From SZUA-37 sp964472525 (GTDB taxonomy: Bacteria; Pseudomonadota; Gammaproteobacteria; UBA6429; Thiohalophilaceae): a stretch of DNA of 64,000 bases. The notes beneath the pieces were generated by a model that was given only the letters and a program-made list of their open reading frames with translations, did no database searches and was not told the DNA's origin. A program made the translations under genes and the position numbers. The stretch is from positions 10,598 to 74,597 of the forward strand of contig CAYYLL010000014.1 of assembly GCA_964472525.1 (NCBI GenBank), in the 5' to 3' direction. Position 1 is the first letter of the stretch, and every line of letters begins with the position of its first letter. This document shows, piece after piece, positions 9,522 through 18,341 of this stretch.

Positions 9522-9959
9522 ATGAAATTCCTGTTAAAAATATATTTAGCCGTCTTGTTCATATTTTTATCGTTTGCCAATCAGATTGTTTGTGCTGCAC
9601 CGGAACCAAAGGTTGCGCGGGCTATATTTACAACGGAGATTGTTGAGCGTGAACCCATTGATCAGATATTAATATTAAGCAATAAAACATCGAATGTATT
9701 TTTCTTTACTGATCTACGGCACTTTGAAGGCCAGACAATAATCCACAAGTGGATTTATGATGGTAAGGTAAAATCTATCGTAAAATTTATAGTAAAAGGC
9801 CCACGCTGGCGAGTCTTTTCACGTAAAGAAATTAATCCAGATCAGTTGGGTAAATGGACGGTGATTGTTCAGGATGAATCTGGACGATCTCTGAAAGCCA
9901 GTGTATTCCGCCTAGTTGATAATGTTGAACAGCAAGTGATTCTACCGTTTTCCGATTAA
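9522..9959 (+). CDS. DUF2914 domain exported protein
   Basis: The protein has 145 residues with a signal peptide (MKFLLKIYLAVLFIFLSF, cleavage near AxA around residue 27). The rest is one DUF2914 domain, recognised from VARAIFTTEIVEREP, the HKWIYDGKV segment and GPRWRVFSRKEINPDQLGKW. The domain is of unknown function and is probably a periplasmic beta-sandwich. The gene lies 24 bp after the NERD gene, so the two are probably co-transcribed, and its stop lies three bases from the stop of the convergent 1219-residue gene. Confidence 0.8.
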   Translation: MKFLLKIYLAVLFIFLSFANQIVCAAPEPKVARAIFTTEIVEREPIDQILILSNKTSNVFFFTDLRHFEGQTIIHKWIYDGKVKSIVKFIVKGPRWRVFSRKEINPDQLGKWTVIVQDESGRSLKASVFRLVDNVEQQVILPFSD

Positions 9960-9962
9960 ACG

Positions 9963-12900
9963 CTATTGAGCCGATGAGGTGATAGTATCCAGTTGCTCGG
10001 TATTTTCCTGCTCAACCTGTTTTTGTTGAGATTTTTTCCATTTTGAAAGCAGCTTTTCAAATTCATGTTCTGCATCATTAATGACTTTTTTATCGATAGC
10101 GACATTACTGGTTGCTAACCCTGAAACACGGGTTGCATTAAATGAACTGTCATCTTGTTTTGCGATATTGGCTGAATTGTCCTGTTCTGAATTTACGCCA
10201 AGGAATGTTATGCCGACACCGATGGCAATAAACAAACTTGCGGCAATAGCAACAATGCGTTGTGCCGGACGTTTTGAACTGGATTGGCCGGGTGGTCGAA
10301 TATCTGATGGTTGATGTAATTCAAAATCAGAAAATTCTGAAATGGCATCTTCAATGACCTGTTGGCCTGCAAGATGACTAGGTAGTTCATCGACAAGATC
10401 AAAGTCTGGTTCATCAAAGGTAAAGTCAGGCAGTTCAGTCGCTTTTACTGGTTTATTAGTGGGTAGCGCTGATACATTGTGGGTTTTCTTTGTTTCAACT
10501 TCATCAATGGATGCTTCAAGTTTTGATAATTCATCCTTTGATAATTGGATCGGTTCTTTAAAGATAAAGATATCTTCCTCACCCTCTAAAATAATTCTGC
10601 CATCAGAGCGGCGTTTGAGGCTTGCTGAGGAGAGGCTTAAACCGGTGTTATGGTTAGTATCAATTTGTTCTTTAATGCGATTGCTTTCAGCTTTTTCTAA
10701 TTTATATACAATTTCCTGTGCAAGTGATTTTGCATCAGATTCTGCCATGGAAGTGTTGCTTCCCGGAATAACAATATCGCTATAGCTTCTACTGGATGAG
10801 GCTGCTTTATCGGAAATATCATTAATAATAATATCTTCCGCCTGACTTGTAGCCGACTGTAATGCTTCCATACGAATTTGAGCCGCTTCTTTTTCTGCTT
10901 TTAAACGTATGTCTTCAGCTTGCTTAAGGTTAAATTCCATTGTCGAGCGTTGCTTTTTAAGTTCTTCAGCCTGTTGTAAGGTTTTTTGGCGGACTTGCTT
11001 CACTTTTTCGATAGCCTGTTGTTGAGCCGCTTTCTCTGCCTGTCTACGTATTTTTAAAGCTTCTATTTTTGCATGTTCGAGTGTTTGTTCTTTTGCCCGA
11101 GCCGCTTCTGATTTTATAAGTGCAACTTCTTCTTCAATTTTTTGGCGTTGTAAGTCTAATTGCTGAGCTTCTTCGGCTGTTTTTCTTACGATGTTAAAGG
11201 CTTCTTCTTTTGCTGCGTTGAGTGTTGCATGACGCTCAGCTTCAGTTTGTAAGCGTATTTGTTCGGTTTGATTGTCTAATTCTTGGCGTTGAGCGCTGAT
11301 GTATTCTGCTTCTTTAGTGGTTTGAAGCACAATGTCTTGTGCTTGCTGGCGTGCCAGTTCGAGTGTACTTGCGCGGTCTCGTTCTGCATCCAAACGGATA
11401 TGCTCTGCTTCTGTTTCTAGTTGTTGTTTTTTAAGCTCAATTTCCTGCTGTAGTTTTTGAGCTTCGTTTAATGCTTGCTGACGAATTTTTTCAGCATCGG
11501 CTGCCGCTTGTTGACGTGCTTTTTCGATGGAATCTTTAATGGCTTCATTGGCATGTTGCTGACGGCTTCTAATTTCTTCTTCAGCACGCTGTTTTTCTTT
11601 GTCTTTTAACGATTTAACACGTTGTTCCACCGAACTTCTGGTTTTTTGTAGTTCGTTACGAAGTGCTGCTAACTCTTCATCAGCTTGTTTACGGATTTTT
11701 TCTGTTTCTTGTTTAACCTTTTGTTTTGATTCTTCTGTTAATTGTTGCTGTTTTTTAAGTTGTGCATCCAGATATATTTTTTGTTCTTGTAATACGCGTT
11801 CTGCAGCTAGCTTATCAACTTCTGCTTTTTCTCTTAAAGCCTGAGTTTCACGTTCAGCCTGCTGTTTTGCTTCGTTAACCGCTTGTTGATGTTTTTTAGC
11901 TTCTTCGGCTAATTTTTGTAATTCACGCTCTGCAGCCAGTTTATCGGTTTCTGCTTTTTCTCTTAGAGCCTGAGCTTCATGTTCAGCTCGTTGTTTTGCT
12001 TCGTTAACCGCTTGTTGATGTTTTTTAGTTTCTTTGGCTAATTTTTGTAATTCACGTTCTGCGGCTAGTTTATCGGCTTCTGCTTTTTCTTTTAGAGCCT
12101 GAGCTTTGCGTTCAGCTTGTTGTTTTACTTTAAGGGCGAGTTGATGTTTCTTAGCCTCTATAGCTTGTTCTTGCAATGCGTGTTCTGCAGCAAGTTTATC
12201 AGCTTCTGCTTTTTCTCTTAGAGCCTGTGCTTCACGTTGAGCTTTTTGTTTGGCTTCATTCGCAGCTTGTTTATGCTTTTGGGTTTCTGCCGCTAATTTT
12301 TGTAATTCACGTTCTGCGGCAAGCTTTTCAGCTTCAGCTTTTGCACGTAAGGCTTTAGCTTCTTGTTGCAGATGTTGTTTTTCTGTTTCTAGTTTCTGTT
12401 TTTCCGCGAGCGATTTTTTATGTGCAACTTGTGTTTCGACATGGTTGGTATTGACTGATTTTTTTGTTTTTTCCAGTGGCGTGACTTTGGCTTTTTCTTT
12501 ATTGGTGACGGCATTCAAGTTTGCAATGATATTACTCATGCTAGTATTGGATTTATTAATTTTTTCTTTTATTGTTGCAGTATTGTCGAGGCCATTTTTA
12601 AGTATGCTGCAACTGAGACCATGTTGGATAAGTAAAAAGGCAGCGGCGGTACTGCGGCTGGCATCGTCACAATAAACAATCGTGTTTCTCTCGGGATTAA
12701 AATTATTAAGTTTTAGCCGAATCATTGATAATGGTGTGTTAACCGCACCATCTAAATGCCCATCCATAAAACTTTTGTGTGGACGAACATCAATGAGTAA
12801 ATCACCGGCATTAACGCGTGATTTTAGTTCTTCAAGATGAATGTAATCTAAAAGCGGGCTTACCAAGAGAGAAATAAAGTCATCCTTTGCCAGCCGCATT

Positions 12901-13622
12901 AACGAACCCGCATCTAACATGCGAACGGTGGCATTTCTAACCCCATCAGTAATAAGTGCTTCTTCGCCAAAACCATCACCTGCCGCGAGAATCGCAATTT
13001 GTACATCTTCTGCTTTCGGGCTAGGGCGGCGGCTTACGCTGCATTTGCCTGTTTTGACAATATAGTAATAATCGTTATTCTCACCCTGATTGACAATGGT
13101 TTGACCTTTTTTGGCCACAATTTCTTCCATTGACATAAGAATTTTCTGGATGTTTTCGGTGGGTATTTGTAAAAAAGCGCGTGATTGTAAAAACTTTAAC
13201 ATCCAACCGTTTTCATCATCGCTGCTAATTTCGGTTACTTCATAATTGCCCGATGGACTATCGTCTGACTCAATCAGCATTTCGAGTAAATCGGTATCAA
13301 TTGAAATAACTTCTGAATTAACCCGAGTTTTAGCCGTACATGGGCGGGGAATTTGTTGGGCAATCGGATATTTTGCTTCAGGGGTTTTTGCCTTGACGGT
13401 TTCTACTTTTTTGGCACCATGAGTATGCAGTTCGATTTGACCTGATACGAGGTAATAGCTACGTTTATCTTTTTCGCTTTGACGGAACAAGGTTCTTCCA
13501 GCCGGGATCACTTCAACACTGGATTTATTGGCAAGCTCAGATAGTTTATCAACGCTTAATTTACTTAGCGGCTCTAGCGTTTTTAAAAATTTGTTATTTA
13601 AATATTTATCTAATATGGCCAT
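9963..13622 (-). CDS. cNMP-binding, rhodanese, long coiled-coil membrane protein
   Basis: The protein has 1219 residues. Residues about 10-115 form a degenerate cyclic-nucleotide-binding fold. Residues about 145-255 form a second one with a near-complete phosphate-binding cassette (FGEEAL at 218-223, Arg229, Ala231, Thr232). A rhodanese domain (about 263-345) keeps Cys318 in CDDASRS. About 500 residues of Glu/Lys/Gln/Ala-rich coiled coil follow, including a near-perfect 42-43 residue tandem repeat. A single transmembrane helix lies at about 1123-1143, then about 76 residues. With one C-terminal anchor, the sensor end should be cytoplasmic. A structural or tethering role regulated by cAMP is plausible; I know of no characterised homologue. 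The gene is preceded by a 444-bp gap. Confidence 0.85.
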   Translation of the reverse strand: MAILDKYLNNKFLKTLEPLSKLSVDKLSELANKSSVEVIPAGRTLFRQSEKDKRSYYLVSGQIELHTHGAKKVETVKAKTPEAKYPIAQQIPRPCTAKTRVNSEVISIDTDLLEMLIESDDSPSGNYEVTEISSDDENGWMLKFLQSRAFLQIPTENIQKILMSMEEIVAKKGQTIVNQGENNDYYYIVKTGKCSVSRRPSPKAEDVQIAILAAGDGFGEEALITDGVRNATVRMLDAGSLMRLAKDDFISLLVSPLLDYIHLEELKSRVNAGDLLIDVRPHKSFMDGHLDGAVNTPLSMIRLKLNNFNPERNTIVYCDDASRSTAAAFLLIQHGLSCSILKNGLDNTATIKEKINKSNTSMSNIIANLNAVTNKEKAKVTPLEKTKKSVNTNHVETQVAHKKSLAEKQKLETEKQHLQQEAKALRAKAEAEKLAAERELQKLAAETQKHKQAANEAKQKAQREAQALREKAEADKLAAEHALQEQAIEAKKHQLALKVKQQAERKAQALKEKAEADKLAAERELQKLAKETKKHQQAVNEAKQRAEHEAQALREKAETDKLAAERELQKLAEEAKKHQQAVNEAKQQAERETQALREKAEVDKLAAERVLQEQKIYLDAQLKKQQQLTEESKQKVKQETEKIRKQADEELAALRNELQKTRSSVEQRVKSLKDKEKQRAEEEIRSRQQHANEAIKDSIEKARQQAAADAEKIRQQALNEAQKLQQEIELKKQQLETEAEHIRLDAERDRASTLELARQQAQDIVLQTTKEAEYISAQRQELDNQTEQIRLQTEAERHATLNAAKEEAFNIVRKTAEEAQQLDLQRQKIEEEVALIKSEAARAKEQTLEHAKIEALKIRRQAEKAAQQQAIEKVKQVRQKTLQQAEELKKQRSTMEFNLKQAEDIRLKAEKEAAQIRMEALQSATSQAEDIIINDISDKAASSSRSYSDIVIPGSNTSMAESDAKSLAQEIVYKLEKAESNRIKEQIDTNHNTGLSLSSASLKRRSDGRIILEGEEDIFIFKEPIQLSKDELSKLEASIDEVETKKTHNVSALPTNKPVKATELPDFTFDEPDFDLVDELPSHLAGQQVIEDAISEFSDFELHQPSDIRPPGQSSSKRPAQRIVAIAASLFIAIGVGITFLGVNSEQDNSANIAKQDDSSFNATRVSGLATSNVAIDKKVINDAEHEFEKLLSKWKKSQQKQVEQENTEQLDTITSSAQ
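11776..12360 (-). repeat. In-gene tandem repeat, about five units of 126-129 bp
   Basis: Within the coiled-coil gene a unit encoding a form of LREKAEADKLAAERELQKLA plus about 22 further residues is repeated about five times. A common anchor (gcttttt on the + strand) occurs at 11824, 11953, 12082, 12208 and 12337, giving spacings of 129, 129, 126 and 129 bp. The units are similar at DNA level, so unit number may change by recombination. The boundaries given are approximate. Confidence 0.85.
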
Positions 13623-14066
13623 GACATCAAAAACTTACGTATGTTAAAAGTTAACCTTCTGTGAAGGCCTGGTTGCTGTGTTGAATGCTACTATTCAGGC
13701 AAATCGTCGTTTTTTGACGGATGCGTGAGTACTTCTTCCCCTTAATTATGGCTTTATTTTAGCCATTTTATACTTATTTTAAAGCACTTGTATTTGCTGA
13801 GACAGTGCCTTTAGTAAACTTTATACTATTTCTGCGAGTTTTGGTGTGATTTGCTTCTCATTTATAGTTGAAAGCACCAATAATGAAGGAAATTCATTGC
13901 TAAATTGTGAACTATTACAATTTTAGTGGCTTTGTGCCTACAGAATATTGAAATGAGCCTATTTATTATTTTGTAAGTATAAATCTGGCTCAATTTAGTG
14001 TATTTGTCAACTTTGTGGCATTTGGCTCAATAAAAACAATATACTTATTTATCATATAGTTAGAAC
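13623..14066. other. 444-bp gene-free region upstream of the coiled-coil gene
   Basis: No reading frame of note on either strand. The region is AT-rich and must hold the promoter of the 1219-residue gene and the 3' end of the long minus-strand cluster. A CRP-like site (13845-13860) and three copies of the short word GGCTCAAT or its complement-like form (around 13985-14035) are the only structure I see. No convincing terminator hairpin follows the PDZ gene. Confidence 0.6.
13845..13860. promoter_or_regulatory. CRP-like site (TGTGA-N6-TCTCA)
   Basis: TGTGATTTGCTTCTCA matches nine of the ten bases of the CRP core TGTGA-N6-TCACA. It lies about 225 bp upstream of the start of the cNMP-binding coiled-coil gene, in non-coding DNA. 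One mismatch and the distance make this tentative. Confidence 0.3.
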
Positions 14067-14783
14067 TTAGTCTGTAATACTAAAATGTAAAGTGTTCAAT
14101 TTGTGACCACGTTCAATTTTTAGGTAAATATCATTGTTATTAATAAGGTTATTGGTGATCTTGGCAAAAAGTTTGGGCTGACTAACATAGACACCATTTA
14201 TGGATTTTATAATATCGCCTTGTCGTAAACCGATTGCACTATTCAGGGGAATATTTTGTACGGATTCGACCACATAGCCGCTTACCCGGCCGTCAGTCAT
14301 CACTAACTTGAGTGAAATAGCATTTAACCACTGTTGAATATGATGGCGGATATGGTTTAACAGTTGTCGTTTAATATGAATATCAATGGGTAAGTCTGTC
14401 GATTGCTTTAAAGGGGCCTCAACCTTTATCGCTGTCCTTTGTTGTAAATGAAGCGTATAAAGCTGATGGTTGCTGGATAGTTCGATTTTATTATGTTGGA
14501 TACTGACAAGGGTGAAGTTTTTGATTTTATCGGCGAGGGTATAAAAATATAATTTTTTATCACTCAATTTTAATAACGCTAAGGGTTGCGTACCGGTAAT
14601 GGTTCCGACGAGAGTAAAGGGAAGTTGACATTCTTCTTGTTGAGCGGCGGCATAAAGAGAGGGAATGAATATAAAATAAAAGCTGGCAATAAAAAAGACA
14701 GCATTTATACCCCCTCTTTGGAACGATAGTGCTGTTCTAAGTGGAACTTTGGGTGAAACTTTGCGAGCGATAATGGATCGCAT
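14067..14783 (-). CDS. Inner-membrane PDZ protein, GspC-like
   Basis: The protein has 238 residues: a cytoplasmic N-terminus, one hydrophobic anchor or signal (about 26-47), a beta-rich middle region (TLVGTITGTQPLALLKLSDK) that resembles the homology region of GspC, and a C-terminal PDZ domain (about 160-238; SAIGLRQGDIIKSINGVYV). It is the last gene of the long minus-strand cluster, 16 bp after the AgmX-like gene. No other type II secretion genes are present, so a role as an envelope linker within this cluster is more likely than secretion. Function inferred only from architecture. Confidence 0.7.
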   Translation of the reverse strand: MRSIIARKVSPKVPLRTALSFQRGGINAVFFIASFYFIFIPSLYAAAQQEECQLPFTLVGTITGTQPLALLKLSDKKLYFYTLADKIKNFTLVSIQHNKIELSSNHQLYTLHLQQRTAIKVEAPLKQSTDLPIDIHIKRQLLNHIRHHIQQWLNAISLKLVMTDGRVSGYVVESVQNIPLNSAIGLRQGDIIKSINGVYVSQPKLFAKITNNLINNNDIYLKIERGHKLNTLHFSITD

Positions 14784-14799
14784 ATCATTTAATACGCCG

Positions 14800-15711
14800 T
14801 TATGAAGGCAGAAAATCGATGGGGTAGGTCACCGTGACGGTTGCAACGTCTTTCTTTTTAAAGCGGAAAATTTTTACTTTAAGAACAAGTCTTCTTTCAA
14901 AACGTTTTGCTTTTAATTCGCTGGATATAACGCGACACTTTGTCACTCTGCCACTGGGTAAAATAGTCAGTTCCAAAATAACTTTCCCTTGTAAGGATGG
15001 ATCTTTACGTAAAGCACGATTATAAAGTGCGAAGATACCGCCTTTATTGCGTTGAAATACGCGTTCAATTTCTTCCTGACTACGGCCAGCTTTACCACCT
15101 ACAGTTCGTCGTGTGCCTGTGCCACCTCCACCAATGTTACTGGATACCCCACTCAGGCTACGGCCCGCTAACGATCCACCGCCTGTTCTATTGCTTAAAC
15201 TAGAGGTATTAATGCCTCCACTACCACGTCCTGCTTTAGCGGTTAATATATTGCTAGCGGCACGTTTACTTCTTGTTTTACCTGATTTGGATAAATGTGT
15301 GGAGCGGATTGATGCAACATTAAAACTGTCTCGCAGATCGGCTAGTTCATCGGTTAAGGCCATTAGGCCACTGGAAGCGGCTTTTTTTATTGCTTTTTTT
15401 CTGGCAGCTGGTTTTTTTGATTTCTTTTTCGCTTTTTTTACATGTTTCTTTTTGGCGGCGGCTTTTTTCTTAGCTGCTGGTTTGGGTGCGGCTATTTTTT
15501 GTTTCTTCTTTTGTACTAATAGTTTGGCTAAGCGTGGTGCAACTTGTTTAAGTTCTTTTTGTTCCAAATCGGGTACAGGCAAGAACGGAAAAATAACAGT
15601 AAGGATCAGGAAAAATAACAGGCTACGTTTTAGTATTTTATTAAAACGGACATCATTTTCTGTTTTAGACCAGGGCAGTATGGGTTCATTATAAAATGCA
15701 GCATATCCCAT
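14800..15711 (-). CDS. AgmX/PglI C-terminal domain protein (TonB-like)
   Basis: The protein has 303 residues: one transmembrane helix (about 28-45), then a striking Lys/Ala/Pro-rich stretch (about 67-115) built of AAKKK-like blocks, a Gly/Ser-rich linker (about 165-205), and a C-terminal domain (about 210-303) of the AgmX/PglI type (EEIERVFQRNKGGIFALYNR, then GKVILELTILPSGRVT). This layout matches TonB-like energy transducers that cross the periplasm from an inner-membrane motor. It follows the two ExbD genes directly (two bases apart), so it should be the effector of that motor. Confidence 0.85.
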   Translation of the reverse strand: MGYAAFYNEPILPWSKTENDVRFNKILKRSLLFFLILTVIFPFLPVPDLEQKELKQVAPRLAKLLVQKKKQKIAAPKPAAKKKAAAKKKHVKKAKKKSKKPAARKKAIKKAASSGLMALTDELADLRDSFNVASIRSTHLSKSGKTRSKRAASNILTAKAGRGSGGINTSSLSNRTGGGSLAGRSLSGVSSNIGGGGTGTRRTVGGKAGRSQEEIERVFQRNKGGIFALYNRALRKDPSLQGKVILELTILPSGRVTKCRVISSELKAKRFERRLVLKVKIFRFKKKDVATVTVTYPIDFLPS

Positions 15712-15713
15712 TT

Positions 15714-16241
15714 TTATTTTGCTCCCTGCTTGCTATTAGCCGTTATGGATTTTTTTACAACGGCTAAGGCGATATTATTAAAATCACTTTGGGCGCAGGT
15801 CAGCATAATTTTTTTAAGTAATTTATAAGGAATTTTTCGATCACCCATAATGGTGACGGGGCGGCGTTTCTTTTTACCGGTATTTTTCTTTCTGGCATTT
15901 TCTTTTTTCTGGTACTTTGCAAGCATCACAGATAAAGGTCGTATAGTCGTCGAACGGTTGCGTAAGGCCTGTTTTACGCTGATAACCAGTTCACCATTAA
16001 CCCGAATATCTTTATTGTTGACCATCACAACAATGGTTTGCTTAGGCATCTTTTCGGCAGTGGATTCGGGCAATTTAATGGCTTTAGGCGTTGGTAAGGC
16101 TTCAGATTCAGATGAAGTGACTAACAAAAAAAAGACTAGAATAGTAAAAATATCCATTAACGAAACCATATTCAGCGAAGCTGTGGTTTTTTTGCGTTTA
16201 TGGTGACGAGCCATTCTTTTTATACGACGAGATTCAGACAT
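15714..16241 (-). CDS. ExbD/TolR family protein, with canonical Asp
   Basis: The protein has 175 residues: a very basic N-terminus (RRIKRMARHHKRKK), one transmembrane helix (about 25-45) with the conserved protonatable aspartate, Asp30 in SLMDIFTILVFF, and a periplasmic ExbD domain. A Lys/Arg-rich insertion (KKENARKKNTGKKKRR) sits in the middle of the periplasmic domain. With the ExbB homologue it should form a proton-driven stator complex. It is longer than typical ExbD (about 140). The gene lies 14 bp after the second ExbD gene. Confidence 0.9.
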   Translation of the reverse strand: MSESRRIKRMARHHKRKKTTASLNMVSLMDIFTILVFFLLVTSSESEALPTPKAIKLPESTAEKMPKQTIVVMVNNKDIRVNGELVISVKQALRNRSTTIRPLSVMLAKYQKKENARKKNTGKKKRRPVTIMGDRKIPYKLLKKIMLTCAQSDFNNIALAVVKKSITANSKQGAK

Positions 16242-16255
16242 AATTCTAATCTTTG

Positions 16256-16744
16256 TTAAGGAGCATCCCCGATAGAAATATCAGGAAAAAGCTCAGCATT
16301 AATGATTTCACCTTCTTCGAGTGCTTGGTAGCTACGCACTGAGTCCATTACACTGACCAACGTTTCATAGCTGATATTAGGTGCAGATAAAATGGAGGCA
16401 TTGGTTTTATTTGGGAAACGCGATTTAATTTGCCTTAATGTTTTAGCAAGGTAGGCATAGTTATAACCTTTTTTATTGTTCTTGATGCGTTTAATCAAAC
16501 CACCACGACTATCAGCCAGAGCAATAAAATTTTTACGGATGATGACTTGTAACTCAAAGTCAGGTTTCTTATGTTTACTCGCCGCTCCCGAACTGGGTAA
16601 GTTGAGTTGGAGAACCGTGAGATGGCTAAAAACAGCAGTAATCAGCAGAAATGGCACCAAGATGACCATTAAATTCATAAAAGCCGTGATTTCAAGTTCC
16701 GGTGTGTCTTTGTGCCGAAGTTGCCTGTTACGTATTCTGCTCAT
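16256..16744 (-). CDS. ExbD/TolR family protein, Asp replaced by Asn
   Basis: The protein has 162 residues: a basic N-terminus, a single transmembrane helix (about 20-44) and a periplasmic ExbD-like domain. At the position of the family's proton-carrying aspartate the sequence reads ITAFMNLMVILVPF, so Asn24 replaces Asp. This suggests a structural partner in a mixed ExbD pair rather than a proton carrier. It lies eight bases downstream of the ExbB homologue. One ExbB-like and two ExbD-like genes in a row also occur in the Myxococcus AglRQS motor. Confidence 0.87.
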   Translation of the reverse strand: MSRIRNRQLRHKDTPELEITAFMNLMVILVPFLLITAVFSHLTVLQLNLPSSGAASKHKKPDFELQVIIRKNFIALADSRGGLIKRIKNNKKGYNYAYLAKTLRQIKSRFPNKTNASILSAPNISYETLVSVMDSVRSYQALEEGEIINAELFPDISIGDAP

Positions 16745-16752
16745 GTTAAAGA

Positions 16753-17388
16753 CTATGCCTTATTTTTACGTTGCATAATAAGATTGACAAATTTTACAGT
16801 TGCCATTTCAAGGCTATCAACAATTTCAGTTGTTTTAGTTTGAATCACGGTGTAAACAAGTAATAACGGAATCGCAACCATTAAGCCGAATGCAGTGGTG
16901 TTCATTGCAACTGAAATACTGGTAGAAAGGATTTCACCTTTTAATGCTGGGTCAACTTGTGCAACGGCGGTAAAGGCTTTGATTAATCCGATAATGGTGC
17001 CAAGTAATCCTAGCAGTGTGGCGATATTGGCATACATGGCTAAGTAGTGGGTTCGTTTTTCAAGACGCGGAATAATCTCCAACATACTTTCTTCCATTGC
17101 CGCTTCAATGTCATCCCGAGCTTGTGCAGATTTGTACTTAGATAAACCAGAGTTTAAAATTTTAGCAATAGGTTGGTTCGACTTGTTGGATGCGCTATAA
17201 GCCTGCTTGAAGTCACCACTTTGCATAAGAGGCATGATCTTTTTCAGCAACATGCGATTACGCGCTCTTGATTGGGTTAGGTATATATAACGTTCAAGAG
17301 CAATAGCGCTGCCAATGGCAAGCACAATAGCAATCGGTATCATAAATGAACCGCCTTCCTGAAAGAATGTAACAATACTGGTATACAT
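16753..17388 (-). CDS. MotA/TolQ/ExbB proton channel family protein
   Basis: The protein has 211 residues with three transmembrane helices: about 14-32, and the paired conserved helices near 120-145 and 160-185. The family signature NIATLLGLLGTIIGLIKAF and the SISVAMNTTAFGLMVAIPLL helix are intact. It forms the channel subunit of a proton-motive-force motor together with the two ExbD proteins encoded next. A good ribosome binding site (AGGAG, seven bases from ATG) supports the start. Confidence 0.93.
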   Translation of the reverse strand: MYTSIVTFFQEGGSFMIPIAIVLAIGSAIALERYIYLTQSRARNRMLLKKIMPLMQSGDFKQAYSASNKSNQPIAKILNSGLSKYKSAQARDDIEAAMEESMLEIIPRLEKRTHYLAMYANIATLLGLLGTIIGLIKAFTAVAQVDPALKGEILSTSISVAMNTTAFGLMVAIPLLLVYTVIQTKTTEIVDSLEMATVKFVNLIMQRKNKA

Positions 17389-17415
17389 GATTTTTCTCCT
17401 TATAAAACCTTAAAC

Positions 17416-17703
17416 TTATTTTTTACTTGATTCTGTTTTATCATGCAAGGCATGATAATAATTTACTTGGCGTTGGAACACTTCACGATCAATAGGCTGT
17501 AGTGCTTCATCAATTAAACTTTCTAATGGTGGTTGACTCATGTCAGGCACTTCTGATTTTTTCCATGGCACGATATAAAGAATCTTTGGAAGTTCCTGAT
17601 TACCAATAATAGCAGTACCTTCTAAATCTAATCTATCCTCGGCATGTGCGACAGAATAATTAATGGAGAGTATAAGAAATAAACTACTGCTTAATATTTT
17701 CAT
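17416..17703 (-). CDS. Small exported hypothetical protein
   Basis: The protein has 95 residues with a clear signal peptide (MKILSSSLFLILSINYSVAHA, cleavage after AHA). The mature part is about 74 residues with LEGTAIIGNQELPKILYIVP near its start. I do not know a named family. It overlaps the preceding TPR lipoprotein gene by four bases (ATGA), so translation is probably coupled. Its position between TPR proteins and the ExbB motor suggests a periplasmic accessory role. Confidence 0.7.
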   Translation of the reverse strand: MKILSSSLFLILSINYSVAHAEDRLDLEGTAIIGNQELPKILYIVPWKKSEVPDMSQPPLESLIDEALQPIDREVFQRQVNYYHALHDKTESSKK

Positions 17704-18341
17704 CCGTGTTTGCCCCTTGATGTTTTATGGGTGGTGGTTTGTGCTGTTTTAACTCGTCTTTTTAAATCGAGTATCCATTTAGCCACTTTTGTATCGGCTC
17801 GTGTTGAAAATTGTTGATACTGTTCATAGTGATACAGTGCACGTTTTAGATCATCCAAGTATAGGTCGTATAAAATACCGAGATTGAGATGTGCGTTGGC
17901 ATATTTTGAGTTTTTTGATAGTGCTTTTTGATAAGCTTCTTTTGCCTCAACAAATTTCCCACTGCGACGATATGCGACACCTAATAAATTGTAGCCAACG
18001 GCATTATCTCGATTAATCTGTATGGCGCGTTTAAATGCGGCTTCAGCTTTACTTAAACGATTTTTTTTCAGGTAGATTAATCCTATATTAAGTTGAGGGC
18101 CGGCAAATTTCGGGTATTTCTTGTTGATTGAATTAAACAGGTGAAATGCACGTTTAGTTTGTCCCGCCTTCATTGCCATAATAGCACGTTGGTAAGCTGC
18201 TTGTGCTTGCGGAGCAACCGGAGTAGTGTTTGTTTTTTCAGGAGCCGTTGCCAGACAGGCGTTAAGTAATACTGTACTGACGGCAACAAGAAAAATATTA
18301 CGCAAGGGCATTTTAATGTGATTAATGAATAGCATCGACAT
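17700..18341 (-). CDS. TPR-repeat lipoprotein
   Basis: The protein has 213 residues with a lipoprotein signal ending in VLLNAC and about four tetratricopeptide repeats (for example PQLNIGLIYLKKNRLSKAEA, then AVGYNLLGVAYRRSGKFVEA). It is probably anchored to the outer membrane as an assembly scaffold; it resembles PilF/NlpI-type proteins in layout only. The start at 18341 has AAGG about 12 bases upstream and overlaps the previous gene by 20 bases. An ATG at 18311 would give a more typical 19-residue lipoprotein signal. Confidence 0.8.
   Translation of the reverse strand: MSMLFINHIKMPLRNIFLVAVSTVLLNACLATAPEKTNTTPVAPQAQAAYQRAIMAMKAGQTKRAFHLFNSINKKYPKFAGPQLNIGLIYLKKNRLSKAEAAFKRAIQINRDNAVGYNLLGVAYRRSGKFVEAKEAYQKALSKNSKYANAHLNLGILYDLYLDDLKRALYHYEQYQQFSTRADTKVAKWILDLKRRVKTAQTTTHKTSRGKHG

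Noticed and set aside
12250..12675. A 141-residue reading frame antisense to the coiled-coil gene
   Set aside because: Its Cys/Ser-rich composition is the mirror of the Glu/Lys/Ala codon bias of the real gene.
15113..15694. A 193-residue plus-strand frame inside the AgmX-like gene
   Set aside because: It is the complement of the Lys/Ala and Gly-rich stretches; no ribosome binding site or homology.
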